From assembly GCA_947489445.1 (NCBI GenBank), contig CANLDN010000002.1, positions 69,501 through 133,500 of the forward strand: DNA of 64,000 nt, written 5' to 3'. This stretch comes from an uncultured Paracoccaceae bacterium (GTDB lineage Bacteria > Pseudomonadota > Alphaproteobacteria > Rhodobacterales > Rhodobacteraceae). Each line of letters begins with the position of its first letter. Within the stretch, counting starts at the first letter, position 1. This document shows, piece after piece, positions 18,319 to 28,260 of this stretch. The notes under the pieces were generated by a model, which had not been told where the DNA came from, made no database searches, and saw nothing but the letters and a program-made list of their open reading frames with translations. A program made the translations under genes and the position numbers.

Positions 18319-19290
18319 ATGATCAAAACACATCTTTTGAGCGCGGCCGCCTTGGCTGCGCTTTGCGTTGCCGTAACACCAGCCGCCGCCCAAGACTGCC
18401 CGCGTGGCGATTTGGACGCGCGATATTGCGACATAGATGGCGACCTGATCGCCGATATCCCAACGGATCCCGCGGATCAGATTGACCCGGACACGCTTAT
18501 CTTTGCCTACACTCCCGTAGAAGACCCTGCCGTTTATGAAACCGCTTGGGCCGACTTTTTAACCCATCTTGAAGAAGCAACTGGCAAGGACGTTGTGTTC
18601 TTTCCTGTTCAAAACAATGCGGCCCAGATCGAGGCGATGCGCTCTGGACGGTTGCACATTGCAGGTTTTAACACCGGATCGAATCCGCTCGCTGTAAACT
18701 GCGCGGGCTTTCGTCCCTTCACGATCATGGCAGGAGAAGATGGATCCTTTGGATATGAAATGGAAATCCTGACCCATCCCGGATCAGGCATTGAGAGTGT
18801 TGAGGACATTCGTGGCGGTCAAATGGCCTTTACGTCAGAGACGTCGAATTCTGGTTTCAAAGCCCCGTCAGCAATCCTCGCGTCCGAGTTTGACATGAAA
18901 GCTGGCGATGATTTTGAGCCGGTATTCTCTGGCAAGCACGACAATTCGATCCTTGGTGTGGCTAACCAGGACTACCCGGCAGCCGCGATCGCCAACTCGG
19001 TTCTTGCCCGCATGCTGGAGCGTGACGTGGTCACAGAAGATCAGCTCATCTCGATATATAAGTCCCAGACCTTTCCAACGACAGGTTACGGTACGGCCTA
19101 CAATCTAAAGCCCGAGTTGCAGCAGCAGATCCGCGATGCGTTCTTCTCGTTCGAGTGGGCGGGCACATCTCTTGAGGAGGAGTTCGAAAAGAACGGTGAG
19201 GCGCAGTTCCTTGAGATGACCTATCAGGATTTCTGGTCAGTGATCCGCCAGATCGACGAAGCCAACGGCGTGTCTTACGCCTGTTCGTAA
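18319..19290 (+). CDS. phnD: Phosphonate ABC transporter, periplasmic binding protein
   Basis: The 323-residue protein has a cleavable signal peptide (about 1-24, ending PAAAQ). PhnD hallmarks include HIAGFNTGSNPLAVNCAG, the switch loop MAFTSETSNSGFKAP and SGKHDNSILGVANQDYPAAA. It binds phosphonates (or phosphite-like anions) in the periplasm and hands them to PhnE. A GGGAG site lies 7 bases before ATG. It leads a same-strand run phnD-phnC-phnE1-phnE2. C-P lyase genes are not in this window, so the substrate range is open. Confidence 0.92.
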   Translation: MIKTHLLSAAALAALCVAVTPAAAQDCPRGDLDARYCDIDGDLIADIPTDPADQIDPDTLIFAYTPVEDPAVYETAWADFLTHLEEATGKDVVFFPVQNNAAQIEAMRSGRLHIAGFNTGSNPLAVNCAGFRPFTIMAGEDGSFGYEMEILTHPGSGIESVEDIRGGQMAFTSETSNSGFKAPSAILASEFDMKAGDDFEPVFSGKHDNSILGVANQDYPAAAIANSVLARMLERDVVTEDQLISIYKSQTFPTTGYGTAYNLKPELQQQIRDAFFSFEWAGTSLEEEFEKNGEAQFLEMTYQDFWSVIRQIDEANGVSYACS

Positions 19291-19377
19291 GTCGCATCGC
19301 CGAGTGCATCCTCGGTTCAAGACTCAGGCGCGCGGCGGCACAATCCGCTGCGCGCCACCTATATTGAAGGACGACCT

Positions 19378-20172
19378 ATGCTGCGATTGGACGCGCTGAC
19401 GAAGACTTACAAGACGGGCGATCAGGCCCTAAAAGCCGTCACACTGGACGTACCCGCAGGACAGGTCCTTGCGCTGATTGGTCCGTCTGGCGCGGGCAAA
19501 TCCACCTTGATCCGTTGCATCAACCGATTGGTTCAGCCGACATCAGGGCAGGTCACGTTGGGTGACGTGGACGTGACCCGCCTTGGATCTGGCGCTTTGC
19601 GCCGTGAACGCCGCCGTATGGGAATGATCTTTCAGGAATACGCTCTGGTCGAGCGCTTGACCGTTATGGAGAACGTTCTGTCAGGTCGTCTGGGGTACGT
19701 CGGGTTCTGGCGCGCCCTCACCCGCCGTTTCCCACAAAAGGATGTCGATGAGGCGTTTCGATTACTTGATCGCGTGGGCTTGGTGCATATGGCTGACAAA
19801 CGCGCCGACCAGTTGTCAGGCGGTCAACGCCAAAGGGTGGGTATCTGTCGTGCACTTATTCAAGATCCAGCGCTGTTGTTGGTGGATGAACCCACTGCAT
19901 CGCTTGATCCGAAAACCTCGCGACAGATTATGCGCCTGATCTGCGAACTTTGCGCAGAGCGCGGTTTGGCCGCGATCATTAACATTCACGACGTTGCCCT
20001 GGCGCAGATGTTCGTTGCCCGCGTCATCGGTTTGCGGTTTGGCGAAATTGTATATGACGGCGCGCCGGATGGCCTGACCCCGGGAACCCTGAACGAGATT
20101 TACGGCGAGGAAGACTGGGAAGCGACAATCGAAAAGGTGGATGAGGACGAAGCTATTGAGGCCGCAGAATGA
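19378..20172 (+). CDS. phnC: Phosphonate ABC transporter, ATP-binding protein
   Basis: The 264-residue ABC ATPase has Walker [10 protein letters not shown] (about 38-46), signature [11 protein letters not shown], Walker [13 protein letters not shown] and the switch His in NIHDVALA. The long insertion [19 protein letters not shown] after the Q-loop is characteristic of PhnC. It powers the PhnE permeases. It follows phnD by 87 bases and its stop overlaps the phnE1 start by four bases (20169-20172). Confidence 0.94.
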   Translation: MLRLDALTKTYKTGDQALKAVTLDVPAGQVLALIGPSGAGKSTLIRCINRLVQPTSGQVTLGDVDVTRLGSGALRRERRRMGMIFQEYALVERLTVMENVLSGRLGYVGFWRALTRRFPQKDVDEAFRLLDRVGLVHMADKRADQLSGGQRQRVGICRALIQDPALLLVDEPTASLDPKTSRQIMRLICELCAERGLAAIINIHDVALAQMFVARVIGLRFGEIVYDGAPDGLTPGTLNEIYGEEDWEATIEKVDEDEAIEAAE

Positions 20173-21005
20173 GCGCCTATGCCAAGGGCGAAACGCACCG
20201 CACGTTAGATGACTTGCTGGGCACGCGTTGGCGGCGGCCACCGCTCGTGCAGCGCGCTTGGCTGCGGTGGGTGCTTTTGGTTGGCTTGGTCGTCTATCTT
20301 GTCGCTGCGATATCCACGGTCGAGGTGAACTGGTCTCGCGTGTATGAAGGACTTGATCGTGGTGGTGCGTTTGTCATGGCATTCGCGCAGCCAGACTTTG
20401 TCAGTCGTGCCGATGCCATTTGGAACGGAATGGTCGAAAGCATCGTAATGACGGTTGCATCATCGGTCGTTGGTATTCTGATTTCCATTCCAATCGCGCT
20501 GGGTGCCGCCCGGAATATTGCACCTCTTCCGGTTTATCTGGTGTGTCGCGGTATCATCGCTGTATCCCGCGCTTTGCAAGAAATCATCGTCGCCATCCTG
20601 CTCGTGGCCATCTTTGGGTTTGGACCACTTGCCGGCTTTCTGACCTTGAGCTTTGCAACGATTGGTTTTCTTTCGAAGCTGCTGGCCGAAGATATCGAAA
20701 GCATGGATCGGTCCCAGGCAGAGGCCGTGCGCGCCACTGGTGCACGCTGGTCACAATGTATTGAATACGGGGTGAAACCCCAAGTTATTCCGCGCCTTAT
20801 CGGCCTGTCGATTTACCGTGTTGATATCAATTTCCGCGAAAGCGCGATCCTTGGGCTTGTGGGTGCAGGTGGCATTGGTGCCACGCTGAACACGGCATTT
20901 GATCGGTATGAATATGATACAGCAGCTGCAATCCTGCTGATCATCATCGTCATTGTCATGGCTCTTGAATATCTTAGCGGCCTGATCCGCGCGCGGGTGC
21001 AGTAG
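20169..21005 (+). CDS. phnE: Phosphonate ABC transporter permease 1
   Basis: This 278-residue inner-membrane permease has about six TM segments, beginning with [16 protein letters not shown]. The cytoplasmic EAA loop that contacts PhnC reads [40 protein letters not shown] is strongly conserved in PhnE. The start overlaps phnC; the next gene begins one base after its stop. Confidence 0.93.
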   Translation: MSAYAKGETHRTLDDLLGTRWRRPPLVQRAWLRWVLLVGLVVYLVAAISTVEVNWSRVYEGLDRGGAFVMAFAQPDFVSRADAIWNGMVESIVMTVASSVVGILISIPIALGAARNIAPLPVYLVCRGIIAVSRALQEIIVAILLVAIFGFGPLAGFLTLSFATIGFLSKLLAEDIESMDRSQAEAVRATGARWSQCIEYGVKPQVIPRLIGLSIYRVDINFRESAILGLVGAGGIGATLNTAFDRYEYDTAAAILLIIIVIVMALEYLSGLIRARVQ

Positions 21006-21006
21006 G

Positions 21007-21822
21007 ATGCCGGTGATCGAAAATGCAAATGGCCCCATCTGGCGTCTTCGTAATCGCCGGGAGACGTTGACACGTTGGTTTGTTTGGCTGCTCGGAATTG
21101 CCATATTCTTGTGGTGCTGGCAGCAGATTTCTGACGCCACGACCTGGTTCTTTGTTTGGGATGCGCCCAATATTGCAAGTGATATTCTAGGCCGTGCGAC
21201 ACCCCCGCGTTGGTCTTACATGGACAATCTATGGGTTCCGATCTGGGACACGCTCAATATCGCGACCCTGGGTACAATCGGCGCGCTTATCCTTGCCGTG
21301 CCAATCGCCTTTCTTGCCGCACGCAACACGACGCCGTCCACGCTTTTCATCCGTCCGGTCGCGCTGCTCATCATTGTGGCAACCCGCTCTATCAACTCGC
21401 TGATCTGGGCCCTATTGCTGATTGCAATCATCGGACCCGGTGTTTTTGCCGGGATTGTGGCGATTGCCATTCGTTCCATCGGGTTCTGCGCAAAACTTTT
21501 GTATGAGGCGATCGAAGAAATTGACCAAAGCCAGGTCGAGGCTGTGACAGCAACGGGCGCATCCCGTTGGCAAATTATGGTTTACGGGATTGTCCCCCAA
21601 ATCATGCCTGCCTTTGCCGGGATCGCAGTGTTTCGCTGGGATATCAACATTCGCGAGTCCACGGTTCTGGGCCTCGTTGGCGCTGGCGGGATTGGGTTGC
21701 AACTGCAAGCGTCCCTTAACACGCTGGCCTGGCCGCAGGTCTCGCTTATCTTGTTGGTTATCCTTGCCGCCGTGGTCATTTCCGAATGGGTTTCAGCCAA
21801 GGTGCGCGGCGCGATCATCTGA
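21007..21822 (+). CDS. phnE: Phosphonate ABC transporter permease 2
   Basis: This 271-residue paralogue of the preceding gene shares the EAA loop (EAVTATGASRWQIMVYGIVP) and the segment [20 protein letters not shown]. Two PhnE subunits probably form a heterodimeric channel, a common arrangement in Rhodobacteraceae. It begins one base after the phnE1 stop, so the genes are surely co-transcribed. The 279 bases after it, up to the GST gene, show nothing I can name. Confidence 0.93.
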   Translation: MPVIENANGPIWRLRNRRETLTRWFVWLLGIAIFLWCWQQISDATTWFFVWDAPNIASDILGRATPPRWSYMDNLWVPIWDTLNIATLGTIGALILAVPIAFLAARNTTPSTLFIRPVALLIIVATRSINSLIWALLLIAIIGPGVFAGIVAIAIRSIGFCAKLLYEAIEEIDQSQVEAVTATGASRWQIMVYGIVPQIMPAFAGIAVFRWDINIRESTVLGLVGAGGIGLQLQASLNTLAWPQVSLILLVILAAVVISEWVSAKVRGAII

Positions 21823-22101
21823 CGGTTTCAGTCTAGTCAGCTAGCATAATGATCCGTCCAGATTTCAGCTTTTCGTTCGTTGCTATGGTTCAATTGCCAG
21901 AGCCGCAGCTTCGCTATTTTCGATCACAGATTGGGAGTCAGCCGGGCCGTGAAGTAAATGAGAGCCTGCTACCTGATGGCGCCTTCGTATATCCTGGCCA
22001 TTTAAAAATCGGCCCTTTGCAATCCCCTGACTTGGCGATGGTCCAAAACCATTGACGTGCTATCGTGTGCCAAACCGCAAATCACTGCTCAAAGGATTTT
22101 T

Positions 22102-22704
22102 ATGCTTAGACTTCATTTTGCTCCCCGTACAATCTCGGTTGCTGTGGCGATTGCGCTCGAAGAGGTGGGCACACCTTATGACGCAGTGCGTGTTGATTTC
22201 GCTTCGGCACAGCAGACCAAGGAGGATTATCACCGCGTGAACCCAAAAGGGCGCGTGCCTGCGCTGGAGGTGCCAGAGGGTGTTTTGACAGAAACTGGGG
22301 CTTTGCTGGAATATGTCGCCCCAACGCTTGTGCCAACCGATCCATATGCTGCTGCAAAGATGCGTGAATTGATGTGTTATCTGAATGGCACGATGCATCC
22401 ACACCATGCGCATGGTTTGCGCGGTGAACGTTGGGCGGATCAGGAAAGTTCTTTTGCGGATATGAAGCAGAAAGTGCCCCAGCGTGTTGGTGAGTGCTGC
22501 GCCTATCTTGAAGAGACTTTGCCGCACTTGCCATTTGAGGTGGGTAATCTTGAAGTTGTTTGTGATGCCTATCTTTATCCGGTTCTGAGCTGGTTGTCGG
22601 GAGATGGGGTGAACATTGCGGACTATCCACGGCTCGCCGCCTTTCAGCATCAGATGAACACCCGGCGGTCCGTACAGGCGGTTTATGAAAAGGGCATGCT
22701 TTGA
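22102..22704 (+). CDS. Glutathione S-transferase family protein
   Basis: The 200-residue protein has an N-terminal thioredoxin-like domain (LHFAPRTISVAVAIALEE, then VNPKGRVPALEVPEG and the Ser-like position in LTETGALLEYVA) and a helical C-terminal domain. ATG 22102 is chosen over an upstream GTG (22057) because AAAGGA lies 6 bases before it. The stop overlaps the next start (TGATG at 22702-22706). The linkage to an amino-acid dehydrogenase is notable but does not define its substrate. Confidence 0.87.
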   Translation: MLRLHFAPRTISVAVAIALEEVGTPYDAVRVDFASAQQTKEDYHRVNPKGRVPALEVPEGVLTETGALLEYVAPTLVPTDPYAAAKMRELMCYLNGTMHPHHAHGLRGERWADQESSFADMKQKVPQRVGECCAYLEETLPHLPFEVGNLEVVCDAYLYPVLSWLSGDGVNIADYPRLAAFQHQMNTRRSVQAVYEKGML

Positions 22705-23753
22705 TGGCGCATCTTTGGGTCCGCTCTGAACCCCGCGCGCATGAAGAGCGGGTTGGCGTGACCCCGCAAGGGGCTGCCAAGCTCATCGGTGCCGGGTTTC
22801 GCGTGACGGTCGAGGACAGTAGCCAGCGGATTTTGCCAATTGCGGCATATGCCGCGGTGGGGTGTGAGATCGCACCAGAGTTTTCTTGGGTTGATGCGCC
22901 GGATGATGCGATTGTCTTTGGCTTGAAGGAATTGCCGGATGATGGCACACCCTTGCGCCATCGCCACGTCATGTTTGGACATGCTTACAAGGGCCAGCCA
23001 ACTGGGCAGGTTCTGCTGGACCGCTTCAAAGCAGGGGGCGGCATCCTTTATGATCTGGAATATCTGACGGATACAAACGGTCGCCGGGTTGCGGCCTTTG
23101 GCTATTGGGCCGGGTATGCCGGGGCCGCAGTGGCCTTAATGTGCTGGATCGCCCAGCAACGCGGCGGGATCGCGGGACCGGTGAGGGCCTATCCGAGTGC
23201 GGCCCATCTTTTGGCTGATCTGCAACAGGACCTTGTGGCCCTTGGCACACAGCGTCCATCTGCGTTGATCATTGGGGCATTAGGGCGCGTCGGAACAGGC
23301 GCGGCGGATCTGTGTCAGGCGATGGGCGTCCCAACAACCAAATGGGACATGGCCGAAACTACCTCAGGCGGGCCATTTCCGGAAGTTCTGACACATGACA
23401 TCTTCTTAAATTGCATTCTGGCACGCCCCGGCACGCCCGTATTCGTCCCTGCAAGCGCCAAGGTTGCGGAGCGTCGATTATGCGTGATTGGTGATATCGC
23501 CTGTGATCCCGATAGCGATTTTTCTCCCATCAAGGTTTATGATCGCACGACCACCTGGGATGCACCCGCATTGCGCGTAAATGATGCGCCTGCATTGGAT
23601 GTGACGGCGATTGATAATCTACCCTCGATGCTGCCAGCCGAAAGCAGCGAAGATTTTGCAGAGCAATTGCTACCCCATCTGATGACGTTGAATGCCATGG
23701 ACGCAAATACCTGGGCACGTGCTTATCAATGGTTTGCAAGGGCGGTGGATTGA
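22704..23753 (+). CDS. Saccharopine dehydrogenase (L-lysine-forming)-like protein
   Basis: The 349-residue protein matches the LYS1/alanine-dehydrogenase-like fold: substrate-side motifs VRSEPRAHEERVGVTP and HVMFGHAYKGQ, then an NAD-binding Rossmann motif ALIIGALGRVGTGAADLC. LYS1 enzymes oxidatively cleave saccharopine to lysine and 2-oxoglutarate with NAD. Bacteria of this group normally make lysine through DAP (dapF is in this window), so a catabolic or other opine-type role is possible. The start overlaps the GST stop; the 3' end, including the stop codon, lies inside a palindromic repeat. Confidence 0.8.
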   Translation: MAHLWVRSEPRAHEERVGVTPQGAAKLIGAGFRVTVEDSSQRILPIAAYAAVGCEIAPEFSWVDAPDDAIVFGLKELPDDGTPLRHRHVMFGHAYKGQPTGQVLLDRFKAGGGILYDLEYLTDTNGRRVAAFGYWAGYAGAAVALMCWIAQQRGGIAGPVRAYPSAAHLLADLQQDLVALGTQRPSALIIGALGRVGTGAADLCQAMGVPTTKWDMAETTSGGPFPEVLTHDIFLNCILARPGTPVFVPASAKVAERRLCVIGDIACDPDSDFSPIKVYDRTTTWDAPALRVNDAPALDVTAIDNLPSMLPAESSEDFAEQLLPHLMTLNAMDANTWARAYQWFARAVD

Positions 23754-23761
23754 AATCCACC
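23744..23761. repeat. Dispersed palindrome, copy 1
   Basis: GGTGGATTGAAATCCACC, followed by TTAC, overlaps the last codons and TGA of the dehydrogenase gene. It shares its outer bases and flanking GTAA/TTAC with two other copies in this window (32175 and 44510). It may double as a terminator. Confidence 0.75.
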
Positions 23762-23778
23762 TTACGATACTGCGTGTG

Positions 23779-24105
23779 TCAGGCGGGTCGATACAGGTCG
23801 CCTTCGGCGTCGCTTGCGTTGATGCCCAGTGCTTCCAACCCGCTTTCAAGATGGTCGGCCAGATGAGGTGATCCTTTGAGATAATCTGCGGTCGGCGTTG
23901 TCGCTTCGCTTGCGGCGGTTTCCAATGCATCGCCGAGATCTTCGGCATCAAAACTGCCGCGTCCGATCCAGAAAACCGCAACAAGGCCTACTTGCTCATC
24001 CTCGGTCAATTGATTCACGAAGCCATCAAATTCGTTTTCGGCCCGGTCGAGTTCGCGGGCCAGAATGATGACTTCGGCGATTTTGTCAGTGGATATTGGT
24101 AGCAT
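23779..24105 (-). CDS. DUF3775 domain protein
   Basis: This 108-residue soluble protein of unknown function has the segments MLPISTDKIAEVIILARELD, LVAVFWIGRGSFDAED and DYLKGSPHLADHLESGL, which I recognise from the small DUF3775 family common in Rhodobacteraceae. AAAGGAG stands 8 bases before ATG 24105, which decides the start; the open frame continues upstream to 24255 without support. It is rich in acidic residues. No function can be assigned. Confidence 0.82.
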   Translation of the reverse strand: MLPISTDKIAEVIILARELDRAENEFDGFVNQLTEDEQVGLVAVFWIGRGSFDAEDLGDALETAASEATTPTADYLKGSPHLADHLESGLEALGINASDAEGDLYRPA

Positions 24106-24267
24106 ATTGGACACTCCTTTAGATCGACCATGGACTGGAGATATGCGGCACGCTTTGATCTGGCGCAAATGTACTGCACCCAAATGCCTTAGGTTTTTTA
24201 TTGTGCCAGTTTTCGGGCGGTGGCATGACCTCTGTTCAATCAATCCATAATTCACAGGATTCTTACC

Positions 24268-24720
24268 ATGCGCGTGATCTATCCCGAGTTGGCTCAGACG
24301 ATTGCGGCACTAACTGCAGGCGAAGATGACACCGTTGCCCTGATGGCCACCATTGCCTGCGAGGTGCACCACAGCGATGATCGTTTTGACTGGACTGGGT
24401 TTTACCGTGTTGTTGCCCCCGAACTTCTCAAAATCGGGCCCTATCAGGGCGGGCATGGTTGCCTTGTTATTCCATTCTCGCGCGGGGTGTGCGGTGCTGC
24501 CGCCCGCACAGGCATGGTACAGCTTGTCCCGGATGTCGACGCCTTTTCGGGGCACATCGCGTGTGCGAGCAGCACGCGGTCGGAGTTGGTATTGCCGGTT
24601 TTTGACGCGCGTGGTGCGGTAATCGCCGTATTTGACATCGACAGCAATGAGCCTGATGCCTTTGATCAAACTGACGCTGACGCCTTTTCTGCCATACTGC
24701 AGGATGTGTTTGCAAAGTGA
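24268..24720 (+). CDS. msrC: GAF-domain free methionine-(R)-sulfoxide reductase
   Basis: This 150-residue single GAF domain carries the signature of fRMsr (MsrC/YebR), which reduces free Met-R-O in the cytoplasm. The diagnostic cysteines are in GGHGCLVIPFSRGVCG and GHIACASSTRSELVLPV, with FDIDSN closing the domain. It is monocistronic, divergent from the DUF3775 gene and ahead of the XRE-cupin gene. Confidence 0.9.
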   Translation: MRVIYPELAQTIAALTAGEDDTVALMATIACEVHHSDDRFDWTGFYRVVAPELLKIGPYQGGHGCLVIPFSRGVCGAAARTGMVQLVPDVDAFSGHIACASSTRSELVLPVFDARGAVIAVFDIDSNEPDAFDQTDADAFSAILQDVFAK

Positions 24721-24823
24721 TCGCAACCCATGGTTTTCAACGGCAATTCGTGTGAAACTCATATTGCTATCATCAGGAGTTTATGCATCATGAAATTCAA
24801 TGTCATTTTTTCATGGATCGATC

Positions 24824-25390
24824 ATGCCGGACGATAAGCCCTCCGGACACACGCTTGGTGCTGATCTGCGTGCCCTGCGCAAGGCCCGTGGCATGACGCT
24901 GACCGATCTGGCTGACGCGATGAACCGCTCCGTCGGTTGGTTAAGTCAGGTTGAGCGCGACATCTCAAACCCGGCAATCGCAGATCTGGGTAAGCTGGCG
25001 AACATTTTGGATGTGTCGATATCGAGCCTTGTGCAAGTTGGGGCTGCTCCCGGAGAAGAAGGGTTGATTGTGCGCGCTCATTCCCGCCGCCCTATCGGTT
25101 GCCGCACGCCCGGCCTGACAGAGGGATTGCTGTCCCCTGATCTGACCGACAGTTTTGAGGTGATACATTCATCTTTTGCGCCGGGTTCCGAATTGTCCGT
25201 ACCGTTGACCCGCCCCACCCAGGAGATCGGTTATATTGTGCGAGGCAGATTTGATATCCGTGTGGATGATAAGATGTTCAAGCTCGGACCGGGCGACAGC
25301 TTCCGCCTTCGCGGTGAACAGTTCAGCTGGGCTAATCCATATGACGAAACCTGCGATGTGGTTTGGATCATTTCGCCACCGATCTATTAG
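24824..25390 (+). CDS. XRE-family regulator with C-terminal cupin
   Basis: The protein (188 aa) has an N-terminal Cro/CI helix-turn-helix (GADLRALRKARGMTLTDLAD, NRSVGWLSQVERDISNPAIA) and a C-terminal cupin barrel (PTQEIGYIVRGRFDIRVDD, LGPGDSFRLRG). XRE-cupin proteins usually sense a small metabolite and control adjacent catabolic genes. Here it leads the methyl-catabolism block, so control of the DMGDH genes is inferred. ATG 24800 is an alternative in-frame start; AGGAG at about 24776 is far from both. Confidence 0.87.
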   Translation: MPDDKPSGHTLGADLRALRKARGMTLTDLADAMNRSVGWLSQVERDISNPAIADLGKLANILDVSISSLVQVGAAPGEEGLIVRAHSRRPIGCRTPGLTEGLLSPDLTDSFEVIHSSFAPGSELSVPLTRPTQEIGYIVRGRFDIRVDDKMFKLGPGDSFRLRGEQFSWANPYDETCDVVWIISPPIY

Positions 25391-25398
25391 GGGCAGAT

Positions 25399-25779
25399 AT
25401 GACAACGGGAAGATGTGAATGCGGTGCTGTCAGGTTTGAGGTGACTGACGCACGCGATACCATCACCTTTTGTCATTGCGGCCAGTGCCGCCGCACCAGT
25501 GGCCATTACTGGGCCTCCACCCGGGCAGAGACGGCCGATGTCGTGTTCAGCAAGGAGGCCGGGCTGACATGGTATCAATCGTCCGATCATGCCCGCCGGG
25601 GATTTTGCAAGCTCTGCGGATCCAGCCTGTTTTACCAGCCCAATGGCGCCGATCATTTGGGTATCGCTGCTGGCTGTCTGGACCTGCCCACAGGCATGAC
25701 GCCGGGCAAGCATATCTTTACCGCTGATGCGGGTGACTATTACACCATTCCGGCAGATGCGCCGCATATCCCTGACTGA
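25399..25779 (+). CDS. GFA-family zinc protein (glutathione-dependent formaldehyde-activating enzyme-like)
   Basis: The 126-residue protein carries the Cys pattern of the Gfa/CENP-V fold: CECGAVRF, CHCGQCRRTSG and FCKLCGSSLF, which hold two zinc ions. Some members promote formation of S-hydroxymethylglutathione from formaldehyde, which fits demethylation genes downstream that can release formaldehyde. That link is inference; many GFA proteins have no known substrate. The start at 25399 lies 8 bases after the XRE-cupin stop. Confidence 0.85.
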   Translation: MTTGRCECGAVRFEVTDARDTITFCHCGQCRRTSGHYWASTRAETADVVFSKEAGLTWYQSSDHARRGFCKLCGSSLFYQPNGADHLGIAAGCLDLPTGMTPGKHIFTADAGDYYTIPADAPHIPD

Positions 25780-25794
25780 ATGAAAGAGTGATCC

Positions 25795-28260
25795 ATGGCT
25801 GATTTTCCAAGCTCTGCCCGCGTTGTCATTATTGGCGGCGGCGTGGTTGGCGTATCCACACTGTACCATCTGGCCAAGAAAGGCTGGACCGATTGTGTGC
25901 TGTTGGAAAAGAACGAATTGACCGCCGGCTCGACCTGGCATGCCGCTGGCAATTGCCCGTCTTTCAGCACCTCATGGGCGGTGATGAACATGCAGCGTTA
26001 TTCGCTAAGCCTTTATAAGGGGCTGGCGGCTGAGGTGGATTATCCGATGAACTATCACGTCACCGGGTCGATCCGGCTGGCGCATAGTAAGGAGCGTATG
26101 CAGGAATTTGCCCGGGCCATGGGCATGGCGAATTATCAGGGTTTGAACCTGAAGATCATGACGCCGGATGAAGCGCAGGACATGTATCCGTTTCTGGAAA
26201 CCCACGATCTGGAAGGCACGCTTTATGATCCGGATGATGGCGATATCGACCCCGCCCAGTTGACGCAGGCGCTGGCCAAGGGAGCCCGCCAGATGGGGGC
26301 ACGCATCGAGCGGTTCTGCCCCGCCACAGGTGTAACCCAGACGAAGGACGGCTGGATCGTGCATACCGACAAGGGCGATATCGCCTGTGAGAAGGTGGTC
26401 AACGCCGCCGGATATTATGCCCAGCGGGTCGGTGAATGGTTCAAGCCTTATGGTGGCCGCACAGTCCCGATGGTCACCATGTCGCACCAGTATTTCCTGA
26501 CCGAGGAAATCCCTGAGTTGAAAGCCTGGACGGAGGCAAACGGGCGCAAGGTGCCGCTGCTGCGCGATGTCGACAGTTCCTATTACCTGCGCCAGGATAA
26601 GAACGGTCTGAACCTTGGCCCTTATGAGCGTAACTGCAAGGCCCATTGGGTGACACCGGACGATCCGCAGCCGGATGATTTTTCATTTCAGCTGTATCCG
26701 GACGATCTGGAGCGTTTGGAGTGGTATATTGAGGACGCGATGGCCCGGGTTCCGATCCTTGGCACCGCTGGCGTGGGCCGTGTGATCAATGGCCCGATCC
26801 CCTATGCCCCGGATGGCCTGCCCTTGATTGGCCCGATGCCGGGGGTGAAGAACGCCTATGAGGCTTGTGTCTTTACCTTTGGCATCACCCAGGGTGGTGG
26901 CGCAGGCAAGGTCGCCGCTGAATGGATCGTCGATGGTCATACCGAGTGGGATATGTGGGCTGTCGATCCCCGCCGCTACACCGACCATACCGATTTCGAC
27001 TATTGCCACGCCAAGGCGGTGGAGGTCTATGGCCACGAATACGCCATGCACTTCCCGCATCACGAATGGCCTGCGGGCCGTGACAAGAAACTGTCGCCGG
27101 TGGATGCGAAGGTGCGTGAAATGGGCGGTCAGATGGGCGCCTATAATGGGTGGGAGCGCGCGAACTGGTACGCCAAGGATGGCGACGATACCTCTCTGGC
27201 GGCGACCGAGACATGGGCCCGGACCGGTCCGTGGGAGCCGCGGGTGCGCGAAGAATGCGAGGCGGTGCGCGATGCGGCCGGTATCCTCGATCTGCCGGGG
27301 TTTTCGCGCTATCGGTTGAAGGGTGAGGGTGCGGCGGAATTCCTGCGGGGCCTTTGTACCGGTGGCATTCCAAAGGTGGGTCGGATCGGTCTGCTTTACT
27401 TTGCCGATGACCGGGGCCGGATCGTGACCGAGATGTCAGCGATGCGGCTGGATGAGGATTTCTTTTTCCTGATTACCGCTGCCCCTGCCCAATGGCATGA
27501 TTTCGAATGGCTGCAGGATCATCTGCCCGAGAATGCTGCGTTTGAATTGGAAGATGTGACAACCGCGTTTTCCTGCCAGATCCTGACCGGGCCGAAGTCG
27601 CGGGATATTCTGGCCGATTGTTCCGATGCGGACCTGACCCAAGGTTGGCTGACCCATCAATCCGCACAGATTGATGGCACATGGGTGCAATTGGTGCGGG
27701 TGTCGTTTGCCGGAGAGTTGGGGTGGGAGATTCATTCTCAGGTCGCTGACACCAAGAACGTTTTTGATGCTGTGTTGAAGGCAGGCGCGCCGCATGGGCT
27801 GAAGCCGTTTGGGATGTACGCCCTGAATTCACTGCGCATCGAAAAAGGGTATCGCGCCTGGAAGGGCGACCTTTCGACGGATTACTCGATGCTGCAGGGT
27901 GGACTGGACCGGTTTGTCAAACTGGATAAGCCACAGGATTTCCCCGGCAAGGCCGCCATTCAGTCCGAGAAGCAGCAAGGTGTGGCCAAACGCTTTGTCA
28001 CGCTGACGCTGGACGCGCCGGGGGATTGCGATGCGCCTTACATGTCGTCGATCTGGGCGGGCGATGAGGTGGTTGGTGAGACGACATCAGGCGCGTGGGG
28101 CTATCGCGTGGGTAAATCCGTGGCGCTGGGCATGTTGCAGGCCGATCTGGTAGAGCCGGGCACCAAGGTCGAGGTGGATATCTATGGTGAGCGGTTTGCA
28201 GCGACAATCCAGCCCGATCAGCCGCTTTGGGATCCTGAGAATGCCCGGATCCGGACCTGA
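25795..28260 (+). CDS. DMGDH/sarcosine dehydrogenase-type FAD oxidoreductase fused to GcvT domain (1)
   Basis: The 821-residue protein has an N-terminal DAO-type FAD domain (VVIIGGGVVGVSTLYHLAKK) with the His that binds FAD covalently in this family (TAGSTWHAAG, about 47-56). A central FAO_M region follows, then a C-terminal folate-binding GcvT half (from about residue 430; GELGWEIH, ALNSLRIEKGYRAWKGDLS). Such proteins demethylate dimethylglycine, sarcosine or related N-methyl compounds and pass the C1 unit to tetrahydrofolate. Its stop overlaps the next start (TGATG at 28258-28262). A second copy lies at 29707. Substrate choice between the two cannot be read here. Confidence 0.88.
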   Translation: MADFPSSARVVIIGGGVVGVSTLYHLAKKGWTDCVLLEKNELTAGSTWHAAGNCPSFSTSWAVMNMQRYSLSLYKGLAAEVDYPMNYHVTGSIRLAHSKERMQEFARAMGMANYQGLNLKIMTPDEAQDMYPFLETHDLEGTLYDPDDGDIDPAQLTQALAKGARQMGARIERFCPATGVTQTKDGWIVHTDKGDIACEKVVNAAGYYAQRVGEWFKPYGGRTVPMVTMSHQYFLTEEIPELKAWTEANGRKVPLLRDVDSSYYLRQDKNGLNLGPYERNCKAHWVTPDDPQPDDFSFQLYPDDLERLEWYIEDAMARVPILGTAGVGRVINGPIPYAPDGLPLIGPMPGVKNAYEACVFTFGITQGGGAGKVAAEWIVDGHTEWDMWAVDPRRYTDHTDFDYCHAKAVEVYGHEYAMHFPHHEWPAGRDKKLSPVDAKVREMGGQMGAYNGWERANWYAKDGDDTSLAATETWARTGPWEPRVREECEAVRDAAGILDLPGFSRYRLKGEGAAEFLRGLCTGGIPKVGRIGLLYFADDRGRIVTEMSAMRLDEDFFFLITAAPAQWHDFEWLQDHLPENAAFELEDVTTAFSCQILTGPKSRDILADCSDADLTQGWLTHQSAQIDGTWVQLVRVSFAGELGWEIHSQVADTKNVFDAVLKAGAPHGLKPFGMYALNSLRIEKGYRAWKGDLSTDYSMLQGGLDRFVKLDKPQDFPGKAAIQSEKQQGVAKRFVTLTLDAPGDCDAPYMSSIWAGDEVVGETTSGAWGYRVGKSVALGMLQADLVEPGTKVEVDIYGERFAATIQPDQPLWDPENARIRT

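Noticed and set aside
21849..22055. 68-codon open frame after the second phnE
   Set aside because: No ribosome site, no recognisable family and no clear coding bias.
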